Of a DNA stretch of 64,000 nucleotides, positions 1 to 11,235 are shown one piece after another. The first letter of the stretch is position 1. The number at the start of each line of letters is the position of its first letter. The DNA is taken from contig CAXAMN010026506.1 in NCBI GenBank assembly GCA_963970005.1, positions 1-64,000 of the forward strand. The letters are read 5' to 3'. Source of the stretch: Durusdinium trenchii. Taxonomy: Eukaryota; Sar; Dinophyceae; Suessiales; Symbiodiniaceae. The position numbers were made by a program, and so were the translations under genes. A model generated the notes under the pieces. It worked only from the letters and a program-made list of their open reading frames with translations. It was not told the DNA's origin and ran no database searches.

Positions 1-895
1 CATGTAAAACCGATGACAATGGCCTTCCACCGTGCAAATTTTGCATTCAGCGAATGGAAGGATCCCTTCCACATCATTAGTTCTTAATTCGCTGAGGCTG
101 AGAAAGGACATTCCATTTTCTCAAGCAAAACCCTTTACATATCAACTATATATTTTTGTATAACATATGTTGTTGCTGCTTACATTCAAAAGTGCTTCTT
201 CAATACAACGTGGACAATATGGTTCTAACAAACATTCAAGCAGAAATTGTGGAAGGACCCAGGTAAGGAGTTGCATGGAATCGGTTGCAAAATAGCAAAC
301 AAGAGATAACTGAAAGGGTCGATTGTGAACATAGGAAGATGTGGAACATCAATTGGGAAAGGCTCCAAACATGTGAGGTAACATCAAAGGAAGGGCCGAT
401 TGTGACAATGGACAGCTAAATCAAGAAAAGGAATAGAGCTACCTTTAGCAAACCCTTGAGCGGTTGAAAACAAAAAGCCTAGTACTTCAACTGCCCTTTG
501 AAAGCATTTGATGAAGCCCTTGACAGAAACAAATGAAAACACAGCAGCACAACCCGTCTGAAGAACGACCTTTGGCAAACACTTCGTCAAAGGCAGTTCA
601 AGATGTATATAGCGAAACTAAATCTTAAAGACCTATCTTTGGCAAGCGCTTGCTCAAAGGCAGTTGACAAACGCTCGGTGACACGGCAATTGAAAGCATA
701 GAAACACAAATTGTTCGCGTGCAAAAGCCAAAGTGGGGACAGCAGTCCAAGTAGGAAATCCAAAAGGAAAACCAGGGCCTTGGGCAACCATACACCGCAG
801 CAGCGAAGCACCAGGAAGAGTTGTAGCAGCTGGCTGAACATGGCTGAAAGAATCATGCACATATATACAAATATCTATATGTAAACATACGATCA
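1..895. other. Non-coding stretch, no gene seen
   Basis: No open frame here has convincing protein character. A short direct repeat (CTTTGGCAA...TCAAAGGCAGTT) occurs near 570-600 and again near 635-665, which suggests decay of an older tandem unit. Nothing else can be supported. Confidence 0.5.
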
Positions 896-2150
896 TCCCA
901 ACTCTATTGAATAGAATTTTGGTTCATCCTAAAGTCTTTGAACCCTTCATCCCAAAGACTTTAAACAATCGTCCCAAATCTATTCAAAAGAATGCTTGAA
1001 CTCGTCCTCATCCTGAAGTCTTTGAACCTTTCAACCAAAAGTTGAATAGAGGTTTTGAACCCGTCAAAGACTTTAAACCATCATCCCACATCTACGCAAA
1101 AAAGTTTTTGAACCTTTCAACCAAAAAACTTATAAGTCTATTGAATAGAGTTATTGAACCCGTCTTCATCCTAAGACTTTAAACCATCGTCCCAAGTCTA
1201 TTGAATAGAGTTTCAACCCATCTTCATTTCATTCTGAAGTCATTGAACCCTTCATATTGAACCCTTCACCCCAAGGACTTTAAACCATCATTCCAAATCG
1301 ATTGAATAGAGTTTTAAACCTGTCTTCATCCTGAAGTGGTTCAACTCTTCTTCCAAAAGACTTTAGACCATCATCCCAAGTCCATTGAATATATATAGTT
1401 TTTCAATACCGCTTTTGTCCTGAGGTCTTTGAACCCTTCATCCTAAAGACTTTAAACCATCGTCATCCCAAGTCTGTTGAATAAAGTCTTTGAACCCGCC
1501 TTCTTCATGAAGTCTTTGAACCCTTCACCCCAAAGACTTTTGAGCAATCATCCCTAAGTCTATTGAATAGAGTCTTGAAGACGTCTTCATCCTGAAAACT
1601 TTGAACCCTTCATCCCAAAGACTTTAAGCCATCATCCAAGTCTATTGAACTAAGTTTTTGAACCCATCTTCATCCTGAAGTGTTTGAATCCCTCATCCCA
1701 GAGACTTTAAACCCTCATCCCAAGTCTTTTGAATAGAGTTATTGAACCTGTTTTCATCCTGAAGTCTTTGAACCCTTCATCCAAAAGACTTTAATCCACC
1801 CCAAAGCTATTGAACAAAAACTTTTCAGCCCGTCTCCATCCTGAAGTGGCTCAACTCTTCTTCCAAAAGACTTTAAACCCGTATCCCAAGTCTATTGAAC
1901 AAAGCTTTTGAATCCATATTCATCTGAAGTTTTTGAACCCTTTACCCCCAAAGACTTTAAACGGTCATCCCAACTCTATTGAATAGAAAATTTTGAACCC
2001 GTCTTCATCCTAAACTCTTTGAACCCTTTATCCAAAGAGACTTTAAACCAAGTCTATTGAATAGAACTTTTGAGCCCGTCTTCCTCCTGAAGTCTTTGAA
2101 CCCTTCATCCCAAAGACTTTAAGCCATCATCTCAAGTCTATTGAACAGAG
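896..2150. repeat. Minisatellite, ~83-bp unit, about 15 degenerate copies
   Basis: The word CTATTGAATAGAG recurs about every 80-85 bases (near 902, 1138, 1197, 1296, 1560, 1723, 1975, 2054 and others). It is followed each time by a block reading roughly CTTCATCCTGAAGTCTTTGA and then CCCAAAGACTTTAAACC. Copies differ by substitutions and small indels, so this is an old, diverged tandem array. No coding potential was seen across it. Confidence 0.9.
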
Positions 2151-2154
2151 TTGA

Positions 2155-2472
2155 CACAAAAAGTGCCGAGAGCACGCGACCCCTGGTTTGTCGGTTGAGG
2201 CATTGTGCAACCGACCCAGGGGTGCTATGCCAGCCTTCGCCAGCATGTCCCCCCCGGTGGGTGAAACGGTTCACAAACCAGGTGGCTCAAATTTCTTGAG
2301 CCAAAACCCAGAATGTAGCAACCACAGCTAACCTTACCTTCTAGTGAACCAACAAGTTAGCTAGCACAAGCTACACAAAAAGTGCGGAGCGCACGCGACC
2401 CTGTTCTGTCGGTTGGGGCATTGTGCAACCGACCCAGGGGTCCTATGCCGGTCTTCGCCGGCATGTCCCCCC
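2155..2472. repeat. Direct repeat pair of ~100 bp
   Basis: About 100 bases at 2155-2255 are repeated at 2373-2472 with few differences. Both start CACAAAAAGTGC and end in a run of C after CAGCATGTCC or CGGCATGTCC. Each copy contains a potential hairpin around GGTTG...CAACC. The unit lies just upstream of a second repeat family (2537-2631), so the two may be parts of one dispersed element. Confidence 0.85.
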
Positions 2473-2536
2473 ATACAGGAGTGGTAGCTCCGAAAGTGGC
2501 TAAAACTATATTGTGTGTGTAACCCTTGGACTCACA

Positions 2537-3769
2537 GGGAACCTTTCGGTTTGGAGCAGGGGGCACCGGGGGTGCTGATGAGACCGGTGCTAACAAAGAC
2601 GCTCATCAGTTACCTGTGATACAGTTGGAGAGTGTGTCTGTCCTAGTGAGAGCCCAAGGTGGCCCCATAGAGTGGCCCCTGTGGACCCGTTGAACGGGTG
2701 ATCCCCTGCCCGGCGCAGCAGACAAAGTAGGCTTCGGCCAAAGTGATTTGCCAAGATTTGCTGAACTATTGAATCCCAAGCTGGCTCATGCCTTTACGTG
2801 ACCGCAGCGGTCTAAGCTGGGTAAAGGCCTCAACGTGGTCAGAGCGACCGTAGCTTTTTTGAGGTTCGTTGGAACCTGCCGAGAACTTAGCCCCCCGCTT
2901 CCTCCCCCTTCCCTCCCCCCCTTCCTTCTTTGCCTTCTGGGGTGTTCCTGAATGGAATACTCAAGTGCACCCATCTCTCTCTCTCTCTCTCTCTCTGGTG
3001 TGTCCCTGGACGCTCGTTCGTAGCTGGGAACACCTATCCTTTTCCTTCCCTCTCTCTCCCTCTCTCTTTCTCTCTTTCTTTCTTTTCTTCCCCTTCCTTC
3101 CTCCTTGGGTGTCCCTGGATAGCTGGGAGCCCTTCCTTTTTGGTGTCCCTGGACGCGTGTGTCGTAGCTGGGAGCACCTTCGTTTTTTTTCTCCTTTCTG
3201 TCCTTTTCTTCTCTTTCTCCTTTGTTTTTCCCCTCTTCTCTCGCGCGCGCGGCGTACTTACAAACAAACCAGGCTTTGCAACAGGTTTGTCAATGAGGTT
3301 TGGTCTGTCATTGGTTTGTCCCCTTTCATTTGGTTCCACTTTCATTGGCCCCCACAGACGTTTTCCCTTCTTTTTCTTTCATGTCCCTCTGTCTTCATGC
3401 CTCTTCATCCTCATCCTTTCCTTTCTCTTGCGCGCGCTTTCGTCCGGACCTTAGCTTGTACACATACACTAGGTTCAGGTGGCCCAGGTTTGTTACAATG
3501 AGGTTTGGCTCATTGGTTGTCTCTCTTCACTTGGTTCTTCTTCATCGGCAACCACACACACTTTTTGTTTGTCTCGTCTCTTTCATTTTCATCTGTCTCT
3601 TTTGCGTGTACATGTGCGTCGCGTAATCCCCTTTCCAGGCAGGATGGGGGTGCCTCCTTTCCGGGCAGGATGGAGGGAACCTTTCGGTTTGGAGCAAGGG
3701 GCACCGGGGGTGCTGATGAGACCGGTGCTAACAAAGACGCTCATCAGTTACCTGTGATACATTTGGAGA
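2537..3769. repeat. Direct repeats (2537-2631 and 3675-3769) bracketing a pyrimidine-rich block
   Basis: A ~95-bp sequence beginning GGGAACCTTTCGGTTTGGAG is present at 2537-2631 and again, nearly unchanged, at 3675-3769. Each copy holds the perfect 8-bp inverted repeat CTGATGAG / CTCATCAG (2575-2582 with 2602-2609; 3713-3720 with 3740-3747) around a 19-nt loop. The two copies enclose about 1 kb of unrelated CT-rich DNA, as expected for an LTR-like or duplicated-target arrangement. No reverse-transcriptase coding was seen inside. Confidence 0.8.
2880..3470. repeat. Pyrimidine-rich low-complexity tract with (TC)n
   Basis: The plus strand is dominated by C and T, including a pure TCTC run near 2974-2996 and CCTTCC blocks to about 3240. 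A short motif (GTGTCCCTGGA...TAGCTGGGA) recurs near 3001, 3107 and 3142. Open frames across it are long only because of base composition. Confidence 0.8.
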
Positions 3770-4579
3770 CGTCCAACTGCGTACCTGCAGAGTTCTGACT
3801 TTCATTTCCTACTGGGCCCTGTTTTAACCAGAACAAGCTGACAGCCATCGCTTCTGTTCACCATCGGCAGTCACGCATTTGCTTGTACCTTGGAGGTGAG
3901 CTTGAAGGGTTTGAGTTTGAAGGAGTTGTAGGTTTCTCGTGGTGTTTACTTGGACCCTTCGGTTTTTCACTTAGGCTGGCGTGTGGCACCGCATTCACAT
4001 CAGTACGCATTTCTATAAGTGTGTGTTTTTTCCCGAATGCGTAGCGAAGGGTTCTCGTTTAATTCTGGGGGTCTGGGGGTAGAGCCTTGTTCGCGATGTG
4101 TTGTCTCAGCGTTCGCAACCGTCCGCAACCGTTCGCAGCAAGTGACCACAGTAGGGCGCTAAGGCGCTGCCATTGGGGGAAGCTTTTGGAGAGGGTTTTG
4201 GATGGAAACGTGACGTGTCAGATTCGTGTCAAAGAGCGTGGACACGTGTGGAGATGTAAGATGTTGAAGTGTGGAGGATGATTTCACTGCGCAGGCGCAG
4301 CGTTTTGTGAGATCCGCAGTTTTCCGCAGTTCCATTGGGATTAGCGTTTGGAGAGTGGTGTTTTTGGGGTGTTGGATGTGGCCGTGCCATTGGGGTTCAC
4401 GTTTCAGGGCGTTGCATCGAAGCTCTGTTTTCGTGACAAGTCTCAGCTGAAATGGCGATTTTGGTGGATGGGAGTGTGCTCAGAACGGGTCGAAATCATT
4501 CCAAACGTGTGGTGTGGTGCAAATTTTGTTACGATCAAAGGAAGTTTGGGGTGCAAAACTTCCGTGTTGCGGACTTTCA

Positions 4580-4723
4580 AAAGCTATTACTACTACTACC
4601 ACCATTACTACTACTACTACTACTACCACTACTACCACCATTACTACTACTACTACCACTACTACTTCTACTACTACTACTACTACTAATACTGCTACTA
4701 CTACTACTACGACAACTACTACT

Positions 4724-4754
<31 letters not shown>

Positions 4755-4969
4755 ACACCACTACCACCACTACTGCCACTACTGCCACTGCTGCCACTAC
4801 TACCACTACTACCACTACTACTACCACTACTACTGCTACTACTACTACTACAACCACTACTACTACTACTACCACCACCACTACCACCACTATTACTACT
4901 ACCACTACTACCACTACTACCACTACTACCACTACTACTACCACTACTACTACTACTACGACTACTACG

Positions 4970-5001
<32 letters not shown>

Positions 5002-5216
5002 CACTAGTACTACAACATACAACATACAACAACAACAACAACTACTACTACAACTACAACTACTACTACTACTACTGCTACTATTACTACTACTACTACC
5101 ACTACTACTAGCACCGCTACTACCACTACTACTACCACTACCACTACCACTACCACCACGACGACGACTACTACCACAACAACAACAACTACTACTACTA
5201 CTACTACTACTACTCA
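4580..5216. repeat. (ACT)n/(CTA)n trinucleotide microsatellite with interruptions
   Basis: Around 640 bases of ACT/ACC/ACG triplets, with short ACAACA interruptions near 5017-5060. Every frame is open over most of it (poly-Thr, poly-Leu, poly-Tyr; poly-Val or poly-Ser on the other strand), which comes from composition and is not evidence of a gene. Confidence 0.95.
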
Positions 5217-5814
5217 GCTTTAGCTCCAGTCAGATCTAGCTTTAGTTAGCTCTAACTCCAGTCAGCCGTAGCTCTGGTCAACTCTTCAACATGCACTTTG
5301 GAAGGAATTCTCGTACAAAATGCGTGTTCGAGAGATAGCGCGCGCCCGCGAAATGCTGTGTTTTTCATTACAAAGGGTGGTTCCGAACCTGGCAAGGCTA
5401 GCTCTGCGGAAAGACGGTTGCGGAATGGCCTCGCGTCATGCTCGGATCATGGTCGAATCGTCCCTCCATTGTAACTAGAGTTTTTCACCTGTGTCTAATG
5501 TGCATTTCGACTGCGCAGGCTCACACAATGTGGGCGCCCCGGGCATGCTTCTAACGACTGCGCTCTCGTTGCCGCGCCGTGCGCATTTTCGCGCGTGATG
5601 GTCACTTTTTTCGTGGCAGGCGCAGGGGAAACCTCGTGTTTTGGTGCTTGCAAGTCGATTTTCGTGACAGGCGCAAGGGATCGGAGCACGTTTACTTCGA
5701 AATGCTATTTTCGTGGCAGGGGCAGCACTTTGGACATGGTGGTGATCGTCGAGGAGCTCAGATTTCGTGAGAGGCGCAGTGAATCGTGGCTGTTGGACAT
5801 GTGGCTCGTTTGCA

Positions 5815-5950
5815 GATTTCGTGGCAGGCGCAGCACTGGGTGAACGTCGAAGTGCAGATTTCGTGGCAGGTACAGCACTTGGTGAACCTCGAAGTGCAGA
5901 TTTCGTGGCAGGCGCAGCACTTTGTGAACCTCGCAGTGTAGATTTCGTGG
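5815..5950. repeat. 42-bp minisatellite, short array
   Basis: About three copies of a unit built on GATTTCGTGGCAGGCGCAGC followed by ACTTGGTGAACCTCGAAGTG. The same unit forms a longer array at 9137-9653 and, inverted, at about 18,220-18,400. Confidence 0.9.
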
Positions 5951-7886
5951 CGCTCCCTCACATCTCCGCAGAAAGGGGCGAAGGCCTTGTTCAAGTCCTG
6001 GACGACCTGGTTCCTGATCGCTTCTGCTATCTTGAAGGGGTCTTTCTTCCTTCTGCCTCCTGCATAGCGGCCCTCCTAGAACTCCGAGTCGTGGTTGCCC
6101 TCCATGTCGAAGTCAGGGAAGCACTGATCCCACCACCAAGCTTCAGCCCACCAAAGTGAAGTCTCCTCTCCTCCACTTCCTCAGCCAGATTAGAAGCTGT
6201 GCCATTGCCTCTGCTCTGGGCGTAAGAGCTACAGTCGCAGCTATGTCCCCAAAGGTAACACCTGTGACTAAGTTCCAAGTAAATGAGCTAACCATGCTGC
6301 TGCAAGCGGAACTATAAGTCAAAGAAAACAACGGCGCACGTAAGACCACTGCACGGCCCCTTCTATCTTCATGGTCTGTCGAACCATTGAACCGCAAGCT
6401 TTAAACCTGGGACCCTTATTTTACCGCACCTTCCGTCTGACTGAAAAACCAACCGGAATCGGACCTTGTGTATTTCAAACTTCAAGCATTTTTTTGAAAA
6501 ATGAATTGCTAACATTTGCTTGCCGATAAACTGCAGCCGCCCTTGTTGGACTTTCTCCGGCTACAATCTTGGACGGGCTCACTCTGTAATCTTTGCTGTA
6601 TATAGTTCTGTAAGCTGTGTGGGCGAAATATGCTGCTTGAAGTTCTTGTGTAGTTTGTTTGGCTTGGTGTATTTCAGCGTTTCTTGTGGCTTCTTTCTAT
6701 GGTACTTCTGTTGTTTTGGTCCAGTTTCATGCTTCATTGTGATTTGGGTTTGGGTGGGTCTGCTCCTCTGATTTTGCACGGCTTTTGCTCGGATTTTATT
6801 TAGAATATTATTGCTTGTATGCTTGGTACTTGGTGCTTTATGATGAATGTTGTGGGGAGTGATGTCAGAAAAACACATGTTCGAAGGTTTTGTTCCTTTT
6901 GTTTGGCTATGTGCGCTTTAGCGCAGGTCTTCTGGGTGGTCAGACTCTAGGTAGAGATGTGCCTCTGTTGTAAGTGGCATATATTCCCAGAACCTCTACC
7001 AATGTTGTTGTTACAATAGATCTAATCTAGCAATGTGGCAAGACACCTGGGCTCCAAATTCCCATAAACCAACATCGGGCATAAACAAACTAACCAACGC
7101 AACAACTTAACAAATTTAAATTTTACTGTCAAACAGTCGGCCAATTCATTCGACTTAACATAGTCATAATTCAAAATATTGTATGTGATGCGCACGCAAT
7201 GTATCCAATTCCAAACCCCAACGTCTTTAAAACTCCCCTTTGTCGTACAACATGTCTCAATCCTCCATCCCAAGTTCCCTTAAGGCTTGCAATATCTTTC
7301 TTTGGCAAATGTCTTTGAACATCTCTACATCGCAGCCCTCTTCAACGCCAACTTCTTCAAAACAATCTTCACACGAAGAACCCTCCACGTTCCTTTGAAC
7401 CTTCAATTCGTTTTGCTCACGCTTGTTCAAAACTTTGCCAACAACGAGCCCTTCTCTGCACCCATGGCCCAACCCTCTTTAAACTGCATCCCAAGACCCT
7501 TGAAACCCTCAAGTCTTTGTCGTCGACCCTGCACAAACATCTACTACATCTCCTAGAGCCACTCATCAACCAAGTTGCCTCCGCTAAATGTCCTTTAGGT
7601 CCATGTTGCCCCACGCTTGATTGAACATCTTCTACAGCCAGCGTTAAACATTCAATAAGGCTTCTTCAACTCCGTCTTTTTTATTTTTGTTCATCGTAAA
7701 ACTGTTTCACTCCTCTTTCATCCGAAATTCCTTTCAGGCTGCTAACGAGCTCTACCCAATAAACCATAAATCCTAAACCCTATAGAAAAGAAACAGACCG
7801 GCGTGGCAAACGCATCCAAAAGTGCCAAAATATTAAATCTTGTGTAACCAAATCAAAAAGAAAGGACAAGGAAGTTATACAATGTT
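5951..7886. other. Interval between duplicated segments, no supported gene
   Basis: Open frames are short and overlap on both strands without splice or domain support. A T-rich stretch (6480-6900) and an A/C-rich stretch (7020-7780) are the only compositional features. No known domain was recognised. Confidence 0.4.
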
Positions 7887-7973
7887 ATTCAAAGGAAGTT
7901 TGGGGCGCAAAACTTCCGTGTTATGGACTTTCAAAAGCTGTTACTACCACTACCACTACTACTACTACTACTT

Positions 7974-8004
<31 letters not shown>

Positions 8005-9270
8005 CACTGCCACTACCACTACCACTACCACTACCACCACCACTACTACTACTACTACAACTGCTACTACTACTACTACTATTACATACACATACCACTA
8101 CTACTACTACTACTACTACAACTATCACTACTACTACTACTACTACTACTACTACCACTACCACTACCACTACCACTACCACCACTACTACTACCACCGC
8201 CACCACTACTACTACTACGAGTATTACCTCTACTACCACTACCGCTACCACTACCACTACTACTACTACTACTACTGCCACCACTACGACTACTGCTACT
8301 ACTGCTACTACTACTACTACCGCTAGTACTACAACATACAACATACAACATACAACAACAGCAACAACAACAACAAGTACCACTACTACTGCTACGACTA
8401 CGACTACTACTACTACTACCACAACGACTACGACTACGACTACGACTACGACTACGACGACTACGACTACGACGACGACGACTACTAGTACTACTACTAC
8501 TACTACTATTTCTCCTGCTACTACTACTACTACTCAGCTTTAGCTCCAGTCAGCTCTAGCTTTATAGTTAGCTCTAACTCCAGTCAGCTGTAGCTCTGGT
8601 CAGCTCTTCAACATGCACTTTGGAAGGAATTCTCGTACAAAATGCGTGTTCGAGAGAAAGCAGACGCGCGAAATGCTGTGTTTTTCAATACAAAGGGTGG
8701 TTCCGAACCTGGCAAGGCTAGCTCTGCGGAAAGACGGTTGCGGAATGGCCTCGCGTCATGCTCGGATCATGGTCGAATCGTCCCTCCATTGTAACTAGAG
8801 TTTTTCACCTGTGTCTAATGTGCATTTCGACTGCGCAGGCTCACACAATGTGGGTGCCCCGGGCGGGTGCTTCTAACGACTGCGCTCTCGTTGTGGCGCC
8901 GTGCGCATTTTCGCACGTGGTGATCACTTTTCGTGGCAGGCGCAGGGGAACCTTACCTCGTGTTTTGGTGCTTGCAAGTCGATTTTCGTGACAGGTGCTA
9001 GGGATCGGAGCTGTTTTACTTCGAAATGCAGTTTTCATGGCAGGGGCAGCGCTTTGGACATGGTGGTGATCGTCGAGGAGCTCAGATTTCGTGAGAGGTG
9101 CAGTGAATCGTGACTGTTGGACATGTGGCTCGTTTGCAGATTTCGTGGCAGGCGCAGCAATGGGTGAACGTCGAAGTGCAGATTCGTGGCAGGTACAGCA
9201 CTTGGTGAACCGCGAAGCGCAGAATTCATGGCAGGCACAGCACTTTGTGAACCTCGCAGTGTAGATTTCG
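7887..9270. repeat. Tandem segmental duplication, copy 2
   Basis: Same strand and order as 4537-5950. Differences are mostly in the length and phase of the trinucleotide tract (7935-8537), which has more CGA triplets, and in the longer minisatellite that follows. Confidence 0.9.
7935..8537. repeat. Trinucleotide microsatellite, second tract
   Basis: ACT/ACC triplets with (ACG)n blocks near 8390-8480 and an ACATACAAC interruption near 8330-8355. All frames are open through composition alone. Confidence 0.95.
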
Positions 9271-9653
9271 CGGCAGGCGCAGCACTTGGTGAACGTCGAA
9301 GTGCAAATTTCGTGGCAGGTACAGCACCTTGCGAACCTCGCAGTCAGTGATTTCGTGGCAGGCACACCTTGGTGAACCTCGAAGTGCAGATTTCGTGGCA
9401 GGCACTGCGCTGTGTGAACCTCGCAGTGCAGATTGCGTGGCAAGCGCACTACTTGGTGAATCTCGAAGTGATTTCGTGGCAGGCGCAGCGCTGGGTGAAC
9501 CTCGAAGTGCAGATTTCGTGGCAGGCGCAGCGCTTAGTGAACCTCGAAGTGCAGCACTTAGTGATTTAGTGAACCTCGAAGTACGAATCTCGTAAGAGGC
9601 GCAGTACTTTGTGAACCTCGAAGTGCAGATTTCGTGGCAGGCGCAGTACTTTG
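9137..9653. repeat. 42-bp minisatellite, long array (about 12 copies)
   Basis: Repeats of TTTCGTGGCAGGCGCAGC plus TTGGTGAACCTCGAAGTGCA. The array is four times longer than in copy 1 of the duplication, so it has expanded or contracted since duplicating. Confidence 0.9.
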
Positions 9654-9830
9654 GTACAAATGTAGTACGGGAAAGAGCTTTTCGGAGCTGGACTCAGAAG
9701 TGGCCAGTTTGTAGTGCAAATGTAGTGCGGGAAAGAGCTTTTCGGAGCTGGACTCAGAAGTGGCCAGTTTGTAGTGCAAATGTAGTGCGGGAAACAGCGT
9801 GCGGAGCTGGACTCAGAAGTGTTAGCTTTT
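9654..9830. repeat. 60-bp tandem repeat, three copies
   Basis: AAATGTAGT recurs at 9658, 9718 and 9778, exactly 60 bp apart. The first two units are nearly identical and the third is shortened and diverged. Confidence 0.9.
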
Positions 9831-9839
9831 AGTCCGTGA

Positions 9840-10195
9840 CAGACGGTGTGGCGAAATTACGTCCGTGATGTCGCCGCGCCATGCGGATTTGCGCGGCCTT
9901 GGTGGAAAGTGCGTTTGCGTGGCGCCGTGCCACTGGGGAGCACGAAACATGCTGGTGTAAACGCGGCGTGTCGCTGGTGAGCTGGATGATTGGCGGTATC
10001 ATGTGATATGTTTGCTTCTAGTGTGTAGGCAGACCGTGTGGCGAAATTACGTTCGTGATGTCGCAGTGCGCTGCGGATTTGCGCGGCCTTGGTGGGGAGT
10101 GCGTTTGCGTGGCGATGTGCCACTGGGGAGCGCAAAACATGCTGGTGTAAACACAGCGTGTCGCTGGTGAGCGGGGTGATTGGTGGTTACCGACA
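9840..10195. repeat. ~178-bp repeat, two copies
   Basis: Two units start GTGTGGCGAAATTACGT (about 9848 and 10,030) and run through GGATTTGCGCGGCCTTGGTG to GTGTCGCTGGTGAGC. Three to four inverted copies of the unit occupy 17,446-18,000. Confidence 0.9.
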
Positions 10196-10790
10196 AACAG
10201 TTCATCCCTCAGTTTCGTTTTCGTTTGTAAGCGTTTCGTTATAATTTGCTTACTCCTACTATGCTTTCGGGCCACCTTGTCGTCTAGTTTGTTAACAGGT
10301 CAGCTTGTACTTATGGTTGAAGTTTTTGGCACAGTTTATACTTACAGTCTTTGGTTGCATTCATTGTTAAGAGTCTGGTTGCGCAAGTATGACAGGTTGT
10401 ACATGCAAATGCGGTGTCCTGTGTAACTACATTCACTCCGACGTGCGGTGGTGTGACCCGCGTGCACAGTGCCAGAGCGACTACGCCGTTGTGGGCTGCT
10501 TGCATGACGCCATCGTTGCGGGCCGGGAAACAAGGGGGTCTGCAGGGCATGCGCGAAGGGACGCTCCTATAGGTCAAATTGTTTTTATAGGAAACTTCCG
10601 CCGCCGGCTCGCCCGGGAACTGCCTGTAGATATATATATATATATCACACTTCGCAGCTTAGGAATTACAAATGCCCGCCCAAGAACCAAAGAAACAAAC
10701 ACACACTTATTGAATTGCGTACTGATTTGGTTGCGGTTGGCCACACGCCGGGCCTGAGTTAAGAAACCTGAGATACCAGGAGGACAAGTA
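10196..10790. other. No supported gene; short (TA)n
   Basis: Contains a (TA)n run near 10,628-10,645. No splice-supported coding was found. Confidence 0.4.
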
Positions 10791-11235
10791 GTAGCTAAAG
10801 TTAAAGGCCATCGCTTTTAGGTTGGAGGCCATCACAAGGAAGTTGGGGGCCAACGCCTAAGGTTGGAGGCCGTCGCTAGTAGGTGGTAGGTAGTATGCAC
10901 AAGCAAAACAAAAGTGACAAGTAGTAAATTAAAGGCCATCGCAAGGAAGTTGGGGGCCAACGCCTAAGGTTGGAGGCTGTTGCTAGTAGGTGGTAGGTAG
11001 TACGGTAGTATGCACAAGCAAGACAAAAGTGACAGCGAGCAGCAAGGTTGGAGGTCGTCGCTAGTGGGTTGGAGGCCATAGTACCAGGTTGGAGGCCAGT
11101 GCTGCAAGTTTACAAGACACACAAGAAACACAAGACAGCCAAGGTTAGAGGCCAATGCTAGTGGGTGGAGGCCAAAGAATTCAGGTTGAAGGACCACATT
11201 ACAAGTTTGGAGGCCTACCCGCAAACCTATAGGGT
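10791..11235. repeat. Minisatellite based on GGTTGGAGGCC
   Basis: Blocks such as GGTTGGAGGCCATCGC, GTTGGGGGCCAACGCCTAAG and TAGTAGGTGGTAGGTAGTA recur at irregular spacing with higher-order copies of about 130 bp (10,810-10,925 against 10,930-11,040). Confidence 0.85.

Larger units (their letters stand above)
4537..5950. repeat. Tandem segmental duplication, copy 1
   Basis: The order GGAAGTTTGGGG, trinucleotide tract, CAGCTTTAGCTCCAGTCAG, CTTTGGAAGGAATTCTCG, then minisatellite is repeated in the same order and strand at 7887-9270. The unique part between tract and minisatellite (5217-5790 against 8535-9110) is nearly identical between copies. Confidence 0.9.
4026..10195. repeat. Left arm of a large inverted duplication
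   Basis: Three parts of this interval reappear in reverse complement and reverse order at 17,446-18,898: the 178-bp units of 9840-10195, the TTTCGTGGCAGGCGCAG minisatellite, and the block 4026-4540. The trinucleotide tract and the 5.2-5.8 kb block are missing from the right arm. The outer break lies where GCTACGCATTCGGGAAAAA loses its match, near 4026 and 18,898. Confidence 0.8.

Noticed and set aside
2571-2612. Hammerhead-ribozyme-like CTGATGA core
   Set aside because: The conserved GAAA after stem II is missing and the CTGATGAG pairs with CTCATCAG as a plain hairpin, so the hammerhead fold is not formed.
2869-3501. 210-codon ORF rich in Ser, Phe and Leu
   Set aside because: It arises from a CT-rich tract; composition is uniform across frames and no start context or domain supports it.
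4560-5240. Long poly-Thr, poly-Leu, poly-Val and poly-Ser reading frames
   Set aside because: All frames are open because the DNA is a trinucleotide repeat; no flanking coding sequence or splice signal supports a gene. The same applies to 7840-8559.
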